Shown here: positions 18,101 through 25,703 of the stretch, in pieces
Layout of the letters: each line of letters opens with the position of its first letter
Position numbering within the stretch: position 1 is the first letter of the stretch
Assembly (NCBI GenBank): GCA_016702335.1
Contig: JADJEF010000018.1
Coordinates: forward strand, 372,001-436,000
Direction of reading: 5' to 3'
DNA length: 64,000 nt
Origin: Rhodocyclaceae bacterium
Lineage (GTDB): Bacteria > Pseudomonadota > Gammaproteobacteria > Burkholderiales > Rhodocyclaceae
Notes under the pieces: model-generated
Seen by the model: the letters and a program-made list of their open reading frames with translations, nothing else
Databases searched by the model: none
What the model was told of the DNA's origin: nothing
Translations under genes and position numbers: made by a program

Positions 18101-19353
18101 GACAAAGCCGTTCTGCCAGCTTTTCCAGCAAGCTGGAGCAAGGGCGCGAACTCAAGCTCAAGGCCGGCACGCAAGCGGCCCAGATCGAGCAATGGCTGCT
18201 TGATGTATCGCCGCAGTGGCACGTCTCCAGCCAGGGCTTGCCGCCGGTACAGCAGGAACGCAACGGTGACTGGCTGCCAACGTGGATGCCATGGCCCGGC
18301 GAGGAAGTCACGCTCGCGATCGAAAAGCCCGCGGCGATTGACGGCGCCACCATGACCGTCGACGCAGTGCGCCTCAATGCGGTGGTGGGCAAGCGCAGCT
18401 CGGATTTGCAGGCGGAAATGAACCTGCGTGCCGGCACCGGTGGCAACCACACGTTCACTCTGCCGCAGGACGCCCAACTGCTGTCCGTCGCTATCGACGG
18501 CGTGCCTGCACCCTTGCGCGCCGAGGGCGGCAAACTGACCGTGCCGCTAACACCGGGCACCCACGTCATCAAGCTGGACTGGCGCGATGCCCAGGGAGTA
18601 CAGGCGATCTACAGAATGCCGCAGCTTGATCTTGGGCTTCCTGCCGTCAATGCGGCGCTCAACATCACCGTTCCCCGTGATCGTGTGGTGCTGCTCACCT
18701 CCGGTCCGGCCATGGGTCCGGCGGTATTGATCTGGGGCGTGCTGATCGTGACCATCGTACTGGCACTGGTCGCTGCCCGCGTGCTCGAAACGCCGCTCAG
18801 GACCATCGACTGGCTGCTCTTGGGCATCGGCCTCGTGCAGACGTCGATAGGTTCGGCCGTGCTGGTCGCCGGCTGGTTTGCGGCAATGGCGCTGCGCAAA
18901 CGCGCGCACGACATTGAGTCACCGTGGCGCTTCAATGTCGTTCAGATCGTGCTGGTGCTGGCAACAGTGCTTGCTGCTGCAGCGCTGCTTGCGACGCTGA
19001 AGAGCGGCTTGCTCGGTTACCCCGATCTGCTTATTCAAGGAAACTCCTCGTCGGCGTTTGAGCTGCGCTGGTATCAGGATCGCATTGATTCGCTGACACC
19101 GCTGGCCACAATGATGTCGATCCCGGTCGCTGCCTATCGTGTATTGATGCTGGTCTGGGCGCTCTGGCTCGCGTTTTCCGTGCTCAAGTGGGTGCGCTGG
19201 GCGTGGGCCTGCTATTCCGCAGGCAGTTATTGGAAAACCACGCCGGCGCTTTTCAAAAAAAGGAAAGTGAGTGCAGAGCCGGTCGCGGAAGCCGATGCCC
19301 AAACGCCCGACAGTAGTGCCAGAACGAACGTGTTGCCCGGCGAAGCACCGTGA
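15118..19353 (+). CDS. very large envelope/membrane protein of unknown function
   Basis: 1411 residues from ATG 15118, which has AAAGGAAG about 7 bases upstream and begins a clean signal peptide (MKYRLLTLIFLLATRMSALA). The longer frame from 14974 only adds a RAYT fragment. After the signal peptide comes a beta-rich periplasmic-type region (to about 455), a helix cluster (about 460-570), a charged segment, single helices near 700 and 745, a second beta-rich region (about 770-1190), and about five more helices to 1365. The tail is basic then acidic. I recognise no catalytic motif or named family. It may be an envelope-stress or surface-assembly protein, but that is a guess. It is convergent with the binding protein at 19453. 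Confidence 0.8.
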   Translation: MKYRLLTLIFLLATRMSALAAPLPIDKVPEPLKPWVAWVMHNQDSIACPPLFNDFSTRSCVWPSELSLDLGENGGAFRQQIDVFAADTPVPLPGDLESWPQSVLADGKSVPVVTIGDKPSLRLGKGRYLITGVFRWKALPQFLAVPSASGVLAVKLNGATSRLVPDGQGRIVLSKPVTEQSEDTASIRVFRLFDDSVPLTATVRYEVSVSGKPRPLKLPAAIFPSWQASSIDSQLPVLIDESGTATVQVRAGTWHVSISSRLMSPATMISLPATAAQEEVWSLAVHNDVRVVTAQGLPTVDPANVDVPPEWRTHQAFLAHPGETLNLAQTRRGNAEGTADKLSLARTYWLDFSGDAYTVQDRLSGTLGRTWRLELPSVFQLGRVAVNGLDQPITALTKDGGRGVELRNVRLALDADSRIESASRVVLASGWQADISAWSGTLHLPPGWRLLHVSGVDRVGGAWISAWTLWDFFFVAVVTIGAFRLFGLPAAIALGLGLTLAWHSRAISIVPWVGIVIASALAGALPDGKLKVWAGRARLVFLVVAVVALIPFAVQQVRLALYPSLQFHEQPGVAGSDYRSSGRGIAPQAPAPAEAAIEEGRADVNNENDQLERQVLAERSTSGRKEMADKLDALGSAATGIYAQSPQRGMAKSKQQRYQQIDPGAKNLTGPGIPGWTGQRFALSIQGPVMADQSMRFFVLPPWANALWGLLSVVALGLALWKTGGTSAQEISRKAVAMVSRSVAVLLLAGLVASQPNDAIASNLAPPQPNVSVPPPDVLGELYQRLSAPPSCMPNCADLAQLSITAKGDQVLVRALIHAQSPVAIPLPGQGARVRPVSVRSSGGAAVLRRDESGTLWASVTAGVTDVTLEFNAAGLSELSLSLPMPVHELVTDLATWSLSGLDARGLASGSVQLLRAMPQASSTAKEGTRTETLSPFVRVQRTLLLEQTWTVMTRIERVAPSSAPLTVRIPLIPGEAVTDPSVKVVDNEALVELGQSRSASFSSKLEQGRELKLKAGTQAAQIEQWLLDVSPQWHVSSQGLPPVQQERNGDWLPTWMPWPGEEVTLAIEKPAAIDGATMTVDAVRLNAVVGKRSSDLQAEMNLRAGTGGNHTFTLPQDAQLLSVAIDGVPAPLRAEGGKLTVPLTPGTHVIKLDWRDAQGVQAIYRMPQLDLGLPAVNAALNITVPRDRVVLLTSGPAMGPAVLIWGVLIVTIVLALVAARVLETPLRTIDWLLLGIGLVQTSIGSAVLVAGWFAAMALRKRAHDIESPWRFNVVQIVLVLATVLAAAALLATLKSGLLGYPDLLIQGNSSSAFELRWYQDRIDSLTPLATMMSIPVAAYRVLMLVWALWLAFSVLKWVRWAWACYSAGSYWKTTPALFKKRKVSAEPVAEADAQTPDSSARTNVLPGEAP

Positions 19354-19371
19354 CGCCACGATGACGTGCGC

Positions 19372-19401
19372 AATCGCCGTGTCGCCAGCGCCGACTTGGG
19401 G
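19372..19401 (+). repeat. dispersed 30-bp element, copy 5 (intergenic)
   Basis: By eye 27 of 30 bases match the reference. It lies in the 99-base gap between the ends of two convergent genes (15118-19353 and 19453-21276). Confidence 0.88.
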
Positions 19402-19452
19402 AACGGCCAGCTGGCAGGCCCGACCGGACAGTTTGGCTACCTTGGCGCGTGC

Positions 19453-21276
19453 TCATTGCTTTTCCTTGGCGTTCGCCTGCGTCAGCGGCGGCTGGGCTAT
19501 ATCCATATCCATGTACATCCACTCGGCATGCATCACCGGGTGCTTCTTGTAGCCGATCAAGTTGCGATGGAGCAGGGTGCTGCGGATGCGCGAGACGCCA
19601 AAGCGCCAGGCACCATCGTATTCCACCTGCCGGGTCATCAGTTCGTAGAGTGCATTGCGTTCCGGCGAGTCGGGCAGGGTGATCGATTTTTCGTAGAGCC
19701 GGTTGAAGACGGGCGAGTCGTAGCACGTGTTGTTTGACTGGCCGGCGTTGGGGCCGTAGAGCAGTTGCAGGAAGTTTTCGCCATCGGGGTAGTCAGCAAT
19801 CCACGCCGAGCCCCACATCTGCAACTGGCAGGCTTTGGCGGCCTTGAGGTTCTCGGCGAAGGTGCCCTTTTTGACTTCCAGACGGATGCCGATTTTCTCC
19901 AGACTCTTGCGCCACAACTCGTCGAACTCGCGGCTGGTGCTACGTGGCTCCGAGGTGAGCGTAATCACCAGCGGCGCGCCATCGGGCAACGTTCGCCAGC
20001 CGTCGGCACCTTTCGTGTAGCCATAGGCATCGAGCAGCTTGTTGGCGGCGGCCGGGTGGTAGCGGTTGACCGCGCGATAGCCGGGGTTGTGGCCGACCAC
20101 GCCGGGCGGAATGATCATCTCGTTTTGCATGGCCATGCCCTTGCGCAGGGTCTGAATCTCGGCCTGCTGGTCATAGGCCATGATGATCGCGCGGCGCAGG
20201 GCGATTTTCTCGGGGCTGAAGCCACCGGTGACCGGATCGCGCAGGTTGAGCAGGGTGTAGGTGGTTTCCGGCTCGATGGTATCTTTGCGCGTGATGCCAA
20301 GTGCGCGCAGCGCTGGCTTCACGCCCTTGCCCTCACGCCAGTGCTCGGCCAAGGTGGACGCACCGCTGATGTAGTCGAGCTGCCCATTCATGAAGGCCAG
20401 ATAGTTGCTCTGCTCTTCCTCGATATAGTTGATTTCAATGCGCCCGATCTGGGGCATGGTCTTGCCCTTCATGGCCGCGACAATCTGCTCGTCGCCGGGC
20501 TCACTCGGCGCGAAATCCCAGACGAAGGGCGTGAAATTCGGGTTGGCTTCCAGCACGATGCGCCGTCCGCGCTGGTAGTCGCGGAGCTGATAGGCACCGG
20601 TGCCGACGGGGTGCGCGCCGACATCGTCCTTGTAGGCCGCGATGCTTTCTCGCGTTACTGGAATCACGGCGGGCATGGCGACGATGTAGCTGAAGTTGAA
20701 GTCGGGCTGGGTGAGCTTGATGCGCAGGGTGTAGCGGTCGAGCGCCGTTAGCCCCTCAATGGGCGTGTCGTAGTCGAACTTGCCGGCTTTTTCCGCCTGC
20801 TTGGCCAGTGCATCCAGGCCCACGATCTTGCCGTCGAATAAAAAACGCCACTGCGAACGCAGGCTGGGGTCGAGAAAGCGCTTGATGCTGAAGACGAAGT
20901 CATCGGCCGTCAGTTCGCGCTTCTTGCCGCCAAAGGCCGGGTCGGGGTTGAAGTATTTGCCTTTGCGCAGATGGAAGATGTAGGTCTTGCCGCCATCGTT
21001 CACCGTAGGCATGGCCTCGGCGACTCCGGGCATCAACTTTGCCGGGCGCGCCAGGTAGTCATAGCTGAGCAGACGTTCGCCCACCGCATCAAGCACCACG
21101 CCGGAATAGTAGTTGGCCGAGCGCACCGGGTCGAAGCCTTCGTCGGTAGCGGCAAAGGCAATGCGGATAACCTTGGAGTGGGCGTTGGCGGGGTCGGCCG
21201 CCGTTGCGCCGGCCGGTGCAGCGAGTAGGCCAATGGCGGCGAGCAGGGCGCGGAACAGGGATGTTGGCAGGAGCAA
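19453..21276 (-). CDS. periplasmic peptide-binding protein (YejA/SBP family 5)
   Basis: 607 residues, solute-binding protein family 5, which delivers oligopeptides to ABC permeases. A signal peptide occupies about 1-27 (LFRALLAAIGLLAAPAGATA). Family features follow: VLDAVGERLLSYD, FHLRKGKYFNPDPAFGGKKRELTADDFVFSIKR, HPVGTGAYQLRDYQRG and LRRAIIMAYD. It is probably the missing binding protein for the YejBEF genes at 6-9.7 kb on the same strand, about 10 kb away. The start is a TTG at 21276, and the dispersed element begins two bases upstream where a ribosome site should be; no Shine-Dalgarno sequence is visible. Translation may be weakened or the true start displaced. Confidence 0.88.
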   Translation of the reverse strand: MLLPTSLFRALLAAIGLLAAPAGATAADPANAHSKVIRIAFAATDEGFDPVRSANYYSGVVLDAVGERLLSYDYLARPAKLMPGVAEAMPTVNDGGKTYIFHLRKGKYFNPDPAFGGKKRELTADDFVFSIKRFLDPSLRSQWRFLFDGKIVGLDALAKQAEKAGKFDYDTPIEGLTALDRYTLRIKLTQPDFNFSYIVAMPAVIPVTRESIAAYKDDVGAHPVGTGAYQLRDYQRGRRIVLEANPNFTPFVWDFAPSEPGDEQIVAAMKGKTMPQIGRIEINYIEEEQSNYLAFMNGQLDYISGASTLAEHWREGKGVKPALRALGITRKDTIEPETTYTLLNLRDPVTGGFSPEKIALRRAIIMAYDQQAEIQTLRKGMAMQNEMIIPPGVVGHNPGYRAVNRYHPAAANKLLDAYGYTKGADGWRTLPDGAPLVITLTSEPRSTSREFDELWRKSLEKIGIRLEVKKGTFAENLKAAKACQLQMWGSAWIADYPDGENFLQLLYGPNAGQSNNTCYDSPVFNRLYEKSITLPDSPERNALYELMTRQVEYDGAWRFGVSRIRSTLLHRNLIGYKKHPVMHAEWMYMDMDIAQPPLTQANAKEKQ

Positions 21277-21277
21277 T

Positions 21278-21307
21278 TGGCAAGTCGGCGCTGGTGGGAC
21301 GGCGCAG
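21278..21307 (-). repeat. dispersed 30-bp element, copy 6 (at the start of the binding-protein gene)
   Basis: About 24 of 30 bases match; the mismatches are at the ends and one variable position. Its end abuts the TTG start codon of the minus-strand peptide-binding protein gene. Confidence 0.85.
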
Positions 21308-21367
21308 GGCCGATCAAACGAGCGTCAGCGGGGCGGCGCAGAAGCGGTGATTCTATAATCGATCCCC

Positions 21368-22075
21368 ATGACGTACCCGCCGCCAGAAAATCAGATATCC
21401 CCCGGGCTGGGGTTGGCGCTCGCTGGCTCGCTGGTCGTGCATTTGCTGGCGGTTTACTTCCTGGGGCCGGGCAGGATGCCCGTAGAACCTGTGCTGTCGC
21501 CGCCATCCTTGCAGATTGCGCTATCGCCGAGGCCCGATGTCCCGACCTTCGCATCACCGAGTCCCCCCGCACCGGGCGCCGTGCCGTTACCTAGTCCTGC
21601 ACGCAGGGTGCCGGTTTCGCCGTCCTCTGTGCGGCCACCCGATCCGGTGGCCGATCCCACGATCGCCGAGCCCACGATCGCCGAGCCTATCCCGGCAACG
21701 GCACAGCCGGTTATGGTGGCGCAGCCGGCGCAAAGTGCGCCCAGCGCGATGTCACCCGTTACGCACAGTGCGCCAGCGCTGACCAGCCGACCGGCCCGCA
21801 CCGCCGCCGTGATCGATGCGCAAGCCTGCCGCAAGCCGGACTATCCGCCGGCGGCGCTGCGGGCGCAGGAAGAGGGGGAGGTGACCCTCGAAATGCTGGT
21901 GGCCGTTGATGGCACAGTGCTGGAAAGCAAGGTCTTGCGTTCGTCGGGCTTTCGCCGTCTGGATGATGCGGCCCGGCGTGCCCTGGCCTTGTGCCGCTTC
22001 ACGCCCGGTACCGAAGCGGGCATCGCAGTGCAAAGTGTGGCGCGGATTGCCTATCTGTGGCGCATTGACGAATAG
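21368..22075 (+). CDS. TonB-family energy transducer
   Basis: 235 residues. A single N-terminal membrane helix (LALAGSLVVHLLAVYFLG) leads into a long Pro/Ala-rich periplasm-spanning region (about 40-145). The C-terminal TonB domain begins at CRKPDYPPAALRAQEEGEVTLEMLV and ends CRFTPGTEAG...AYLWRIDE. TonB proteins pass energy from ExbB/ExbD to outer-membrane receptors; no exbBD or receptor gene is in the window. A perfect 15-bp tandem duplication in the linker gives TIAEPTIAEP. Confidence 0.87.
   Translation: MTYPPPENQISPGLGLALAGSLVVHLLAVYFLGPGRMPVEPVLSPPSLQIALSPRPDVPTFASPSPPAPGAVPLPSPARRVPVSPSSVRPPDPVADPTIAEPTIAEPIPATAQPVMVAQPAQSAPSAMSPVTHSAPALTSRPARTAAVIDAQACRKPDYPPAALRAQEEGEVTLEMLVAVDGTVLESKVLRSSGFRRLDDAARRALALCRFTPGTEAGIAVQSVARIAYLWRIDE
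21656..21685 (+). repeat. 15-bp tandem duplication in the TonB linker
   Basis: Two copies of CCCACGATCGCCGAG in frame, lengthening the Pro-rich spacer by one unit. Confidence 0.85.
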
Positions 22076-22090
22076 GCTCAACCAAGAGTT

Positions 22091-22143
22091 GGCAAGTCCC
22101 ACAGAGATTTCCTTCAGTCATCGGCGCTGGTGATACGGCGATG
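22091..22143 (-). repeat. dispersed element, long form, copy 7
   Basis: The end segment of the 30-bp element (22121-22143) is followed by about 22 extra bases and then the outer GGCAAGTC, so the element is split by an internal segment (ACAGAGATTTCCTTCAG). The same arrangement occurs at 29724-29772. It lies 14 bases beyond the RAYT pseudogene stop. Confidence 0.8.
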
Positions 22144-22156
22144 CAGATCTCGGTTT

Positions 22157-22658
22157 TCACTCAAACAGTTTTCCCGACACCGGCTCAGTTGGCTTGCGGG
22201 GCCTCCCCGATTGCCCCAGCGACGCAGCAATCTGCTCGCAAAACAGTGCGCTGCCCAGCGCATGGTTGCCGTTCGTAGCCCGCCGGATTTCATCGACTAG
22301 CCCCGGTTCGAGTTCGTAGTGGAACAGTTCTCGGTAGGCGGCCTGCCGGCTGGCCGCATCGAAGCCAAGGCCCGCATACACCTCGTGCGACTGCGTCAAG
22401 ACATCTGGCTCGTCTTGCGCGTTTGCCGGTAGCTTGACCAGCGATATTCCGCCGGATGCGCCACCATCGCCGCCCGCACCGGGTTCAGTTCGATGTAGCG
22501 CTGGCAAGCCAGCAGGTAGTTTTCGCCTGCGTGGGGCAGCAGCGGTAGCGCCCCTCCCAAAGGGTGCCGCTGCGGCGATAGGTGCGATTTATGTACTGCA
22601 CATAGCGCTGCCCGAGCGCCTTCATCATCTCGCCCGGTGCGCCGGCGTGTTCAGTCGA
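22157..22658 (-). pseudogene. decayed RAYT transposase, C-terminal two thirds
   Basis: Read on the minus strand, three frames together give a RAYT C-terminal part: APGEMMKALGQRYVQYINRT, YRRSGTLWEGRYR, then QRYIELNPVRAAMVAHP and EYRWSSY, then AASRQAAYRELFHYELEPGL and VDEIRRATNGNHALGSALF. At least two frameshifts break it, and the 5' third is missing beyond 22658. The catalytic-helix Tyr region (QRYVQYIN) is readable. Copies of the dispersed element lie on both sides in inverted orientation (22121-22143 and a decayed one at 22705). The rest of the 22076-22837 gap holds those repeats and an intron tail, with no other gene. Confidence 0.85.
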
Positions 22659-22685
22659 CAGGCGAAAGCCTGTTCTCTACCCTAC
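22659..22685 (+). other. solitary group II intron 3' tail
   Basis: The 22 bases CAGGCGAAAGCCTGTTCTCT plus AC are identical to the 3' tail (domain VI region) of the group II intron at 25.6-27.5 kb, here in the opposite orientation and without domain V. It abuts the broken end of the RAYT pseudogene. Confidence 0.65.
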
Positions 22686-22704
22686 CCGAATGACGAAATC
22701 GGGG

Positions 22705-22731
22705 AACCGTGCGCCAGCGCTGACTTTCGAG
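22705..22731 (+). repeat. decayed copy of the dispersed element
   Basis: GCCAGCGCTGACTT matches the conserved half of the element with one change; the left half is shortened. Orientation is opposite to the copy at 22121, across the RAYT remnant. Confidence 0.5.
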
Positions 22732-22837
22732 TTGGGATGCAAGGCTGATAATTGACACCGGGCACGTTAATATGTCCTTATCGACTCTGAGGCGAAAAGC
22801 CACGTTAGTTTGCCTTAAAAGGGAGGGGAGAGTGCCT

Positions 22838-24997
22838 ATGACACCCAGAACGTCTGTCGCCTGTATTCAAGCAGTCTTTTTTGTCATTCTGGTAGCTTGC
22901 TTCTCGGGTTGTACTGTAGCCCCGCACAAGGGCAATATAGACGTAGAGACACCCACCGCTGAGAACGTCTTGCGTGCGATCAAAACACAGATGATGCTTG
23001 AAACCTATCCCCTGAGCCTTGCGCCGTGCCTTCCGATAGACATGACGCGGACCACTAGTGTGGAGGGCGTTTTTGCAGGTCTTACCGATCTGTATCCGAG
23101 GCCGGGTTCGCCGGGCACTTCGGTGCTGACGATGACCCTGCGAACGCCGAACACCTATGCGCAAGAAAGACGAGACCGGACTCTGGATCGAATGGATGCC
23201 TTGGCGGCGATTGGATTTTTTGCTCGCCGGGAAACGGTATTGGTTAACAGCGCGGGATACCCCGACCCGGCGCTCGAATATGCCCTGACGGCGGACGGGT
23301 GGAAGCACATCCAAAACAACGCCTGCTTTTCAATCGGTAAGGTCGAGATTCTGGAGATCGTGAGCGGTGCCCTGTTGGCACCAAACGCGCAGGGGATTCC
23401 AAGATTTGAAGTTCGGTTCAGGGTGGGGGTGCGCGAGTTCAGCGATTGGACCCAGCGATCCGAGGTTGCAAAGCACATCTCTGAGACTCTGATCAAAAAT
23501 GAGGTACGCAGCCAGAAGGTTCATTCACTCATATTGCTTAAAGGCAAAATCGGTTGGGTTCCTGAGGGGCTGGCAAAGTTCGGGAAGCCTGAGGGGGAGT
23601 TCGAGCTTGACAAGGATATCGACCGCTTGATGCCGATTCCCGATCAGGATGCCTGGCGTCGCGCCGTTACTGATGTTCCCATCAAGGCCTGTCTTTTACT
23701 CCCCAGCAAGCCCGAAATAGATGCCGTCGAGCTGAAGTCAACTCCTTCTGGTTTGAGCGCTGCCTATTTTGCTGGCAGCGCGATGTTGCCGGAAACGAAA
23801 ATTCATCGCGCGTGGCGGCGGCGTCTTGATGGTCTCGCAAGAGCTGGCCTGTTTGTGGCTACCCCGATACCTGCTGATGCGGCTCGAAACAGAAAGGAAG
23901 GGGTCAGATACACCTTGGCCGAAAAGTATGTCAGGCACATCGACGAAGCGAATCCAGCCTGCCTAGTCCTGGCCAAAGCGGAGCTTGTCATGCAACGTGA
24001 AATCTGGAAAATTTATTCCTACAGAAATGCGGATCGCACATTTTTCGGTTGGTCGTCGTCGGGCTCTGGTCTTGCTCGAATTCCGCCCGATGGATGGTTC
24101 CGGAACCTCGATCTGACAGCCGCCCCGGAGGTCAATGCCTATCTGACCCATGGCATTCCGGTTTGGACGTCTCTGGAGTTGCAAGACGGAGAATGGAGGA
24201 TGCATGAAAAAAGCATAAGTAAGATCCAACAGTTTTATCCTTGGGATGAGTATCCCGCCCCAGAACATGAATTACTGCCGAAAGTTGCCTCAGGAGGAGA
24301 GTTGCATCTCGTTTCAGTGTACAAACCAACCGAAGGGACGATAGATGTCGACGTCAAGCGCAAAGGTAGGCCACTCATGGTGTTGCTTAGTGCCTACGAC
24401 GCTGTCACATGGAAAGTCACCATCCGCCCGAACGTAAGGGTCAGTGCCGTTGTCTTGATGGGGGATAAGCAAGGCAAGGTGTCGTTTGTCGGAAAGAGGA
24501 CGGCGCCGGTGATTTTTGCATCGCGCCGGCTGCCAGAGAAAAAATCGTCCGTAGCGCTTCGCGCGGACCGCGGGTACTGGGGAATCAACGACATTGAAAG
24601 ACTCTTCGGCCGCAGGCCGGATTCATGGCAGATGGCGTATGAAATTGATTGTGCCGCTGTTAGTAACGCAACGCCGCTGGATCAGGTCACCGAACTAAAA
24701 CCCATCGGAGCCGGGAACGTGTCCGCGAGCAGTTGCAAGTCCAATCCAGCCTCTGCAGCCGGCAGCGTCGGGAAGCGATCAGGAAGTGCAAGTACCTCGC
24801 AGCAATCCAACGTTGGCGTGAAAGCCGAATGGGGCACGTCCATGACGCTTCCTCCGGGTGGCTGGATTGTCGGTGAGGACCCCGCGACCGGCAAGCCGGT
24901 CATCAAGCCATTGTCCGTTCAACCCACTCCTTCAAAGGTATCGCCGTCAAGAACTCCCTCTGAATCAAGTTCGACGATTTTCTTCAATAACCAATGA
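22838..24997 (+). CDS. large lipoprotein of unknown function
   Basis: 719 residues from ATG 22838, which follows a strong GGGAGGGGAG about ten bases upstream; the frame is open from 22772. The N-terminus MTPRTSVACIQAVFFVILVA leads to a lipobox-like FSGC, so it is probably a lipoprotein. Two similar segments appear to repeat: MMLETYPLSLAPCLPIDMTR...LDALAAIGFFARRE near 40-130 and KACLLLPSKPEIDAVELKST...LDGLARAGLFVATP near 280-350, each followed by a YALTADGWKHI / YTLAEKYVRHI motif. This suggests an internal domain duplication. The C-terminus has GVKAEWGTSMTLPPGGWIVG and a Ser/Pro-rich tail. No family recognised. The flanks are mobile-element debris, so recent acquisition is possible. Confidence 0.75.
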   Translation: MTPRTSVACIQAVFFVILVACFSGCTVAPHKGNIDVETPTAENVLRAIKTQMMLETYPLSLAPCLPIDMTRTTSVEGVFAGLTDLYPRPGSPGTSVLTMTLRTPNTYAQERRDRTLDRMDALAAIGFFARRETVLVNSAGYPDPALEYALTADGWKHIQNNACFSIGKVEILEIVSGALLAPNAQGIPRFEVRFRVGVREFSDWTQRSEVAKHISETLIKNEVRSQKVHSLILLKGKIGWVPEGLAKFGKPEGEFELDKDIDRLMPIPDQDAWRRAVTDVPIKACLLLPSKPEIDAVELKSTPSGLSAAYFAGSAMLPETKIHRAWRRRLDGLARAGLFVATPIPADAARNRKEGVRYTLAEKYVRHIDEANPACLVLAKAELVMQREIWKIYSYRNADRTFFGWSSSGSGLARIPPDGWFRNLDLTAAPEVNAYLTHGIPVWTSLELQDGEWRMHEKSISKIQQFYPWDEYPAPEHELLPKVASGGELHLVSVYKPTEGTIDVDVKRKGRPLMVLLSAYDAVTWKVTIRPNVRVSAVVLMGDKQGKVSFVGKRTAPVIFASRRLPEKKSSVALRADRGYWGINDIERLFGRRPDSWQMAYEIDCAAVSNATPLDQVTELKPIGAGNVSASSCKSNPASAAGSVGKRSGSASTSQQSNVGVKAEWGTSMTLPPGGWIVGEDPATGKPVIKPLSVQPTPSKVSPSRTPSESSSTIFFNNQ

Positions 24998-25123
24998 GTT
25001 TGTAGCTGGCAGTAAGTTCTTAGGCGCAAGTCACGGGTGCGTATGGTTTTATCTGCCATCGGAAGTTTTCCTGATCGGCGCTGAATAATAGCGCTGAATA
25101 AAAGGGTCAGACCAGAATGGCAC

Positions 25124-25615
25124 TTACTTAAGCTTCCGCGGATGTCCATGAAGCCGAATATCTTCCCTGGCCTGCTGCCTAAGCTTCATCAATAACGGAA
25201 ACGGTTTTGGTCGGCGTTTGACGGCGCGAGGCTCGATGCGACCGGGGCGATCACCGACCCGCTGCTGGGCGATCAAGGCATACAGGACCAGCAAGCTCGT
25301 TTGTGTGCCGGTGACGGTAGCGTCTGGACGCCAAGCCAACCACAGTTGCACGCTGTGCTTGAAACTCAACCGACGCGGCAACACGTCGGCGTGCCTCGCG
25401 GATTCGGTCATCAGTAGGCGAATCAGGTTGTAGGCCAGCAGACACACCCAGAATTCCTTCTCGTTCATCGTCGACGTCTTGCAGTGCAGTCGCTCCATGC
25501 CCAGAGTCGTCTTGATATTGCGCAAGTCCAGCTCGACGTTCCAGCGTGACACGTACAGTTCGCCTAGCGCCTGCTTGGAAAACTGCTTGGCGCAGCGCAA
25601 GGTCGTGACCAGTAA
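25124..25615 (-). pseudogene. IS4-family transposase, C-terminal fragment
   Basis: The frame encodes the C-terminal part of a DDE transposase of the IS4 family: KQALGELYVSRWNVELDLRN, IKTTLGMERLHCKT, then EFWVCLLAYNLIRLLM. The conserved Y-x2-R-W-x2-E region holds the last catalytic Glu. The gene is cut at 25615/25616 by the group II intron 3' end, inside LLVTTLRCA. The 5' part of the transposase is not found on the other side of the intron. The strip 25000-25123 between it and the lipoprotein gene shows only a short direct repeat of GCGCTGAATAA at 25078 and 25091, and possibly the IS end. Confidence 0.85.
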
Positions 25616-25659
25616 ATAGGGTAGAGTAGAGAACAGGCTTTCGCCTGCCCTCCCTCATC

Positions 25660-25694
25660 AAACCGTGCATGCGGTTCTCCCGCACACGGCTTTC
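25660..25694 (-). ncRNA. group II intron domain V
   Basis: Read on the minus strand, a 35-base hairpin opens with GAAAGCCGTG and closes with CATGCACGGTTT around a GAGA-type tetraloop. It includes the AGC catalytic triad and matches the normal size of domain V, the intron active site. Confidence 0.85.
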
Positions 25695-25703
25695 CGATGC
25701 TCT

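Noticed and set aside
19366..20751. Long plus-strand frames across the peptide-binding protein gene
   Set aside because: They are antisense shadows of a high-GC gene with a clear family match on the other strand.
25070..25102. ATCGGCGCTG near the IS4 remnant, as a further element copy
   Set aside because: Only ten bases match, and the rest is explained by a short direct repeat of GCGCTGAATAA.
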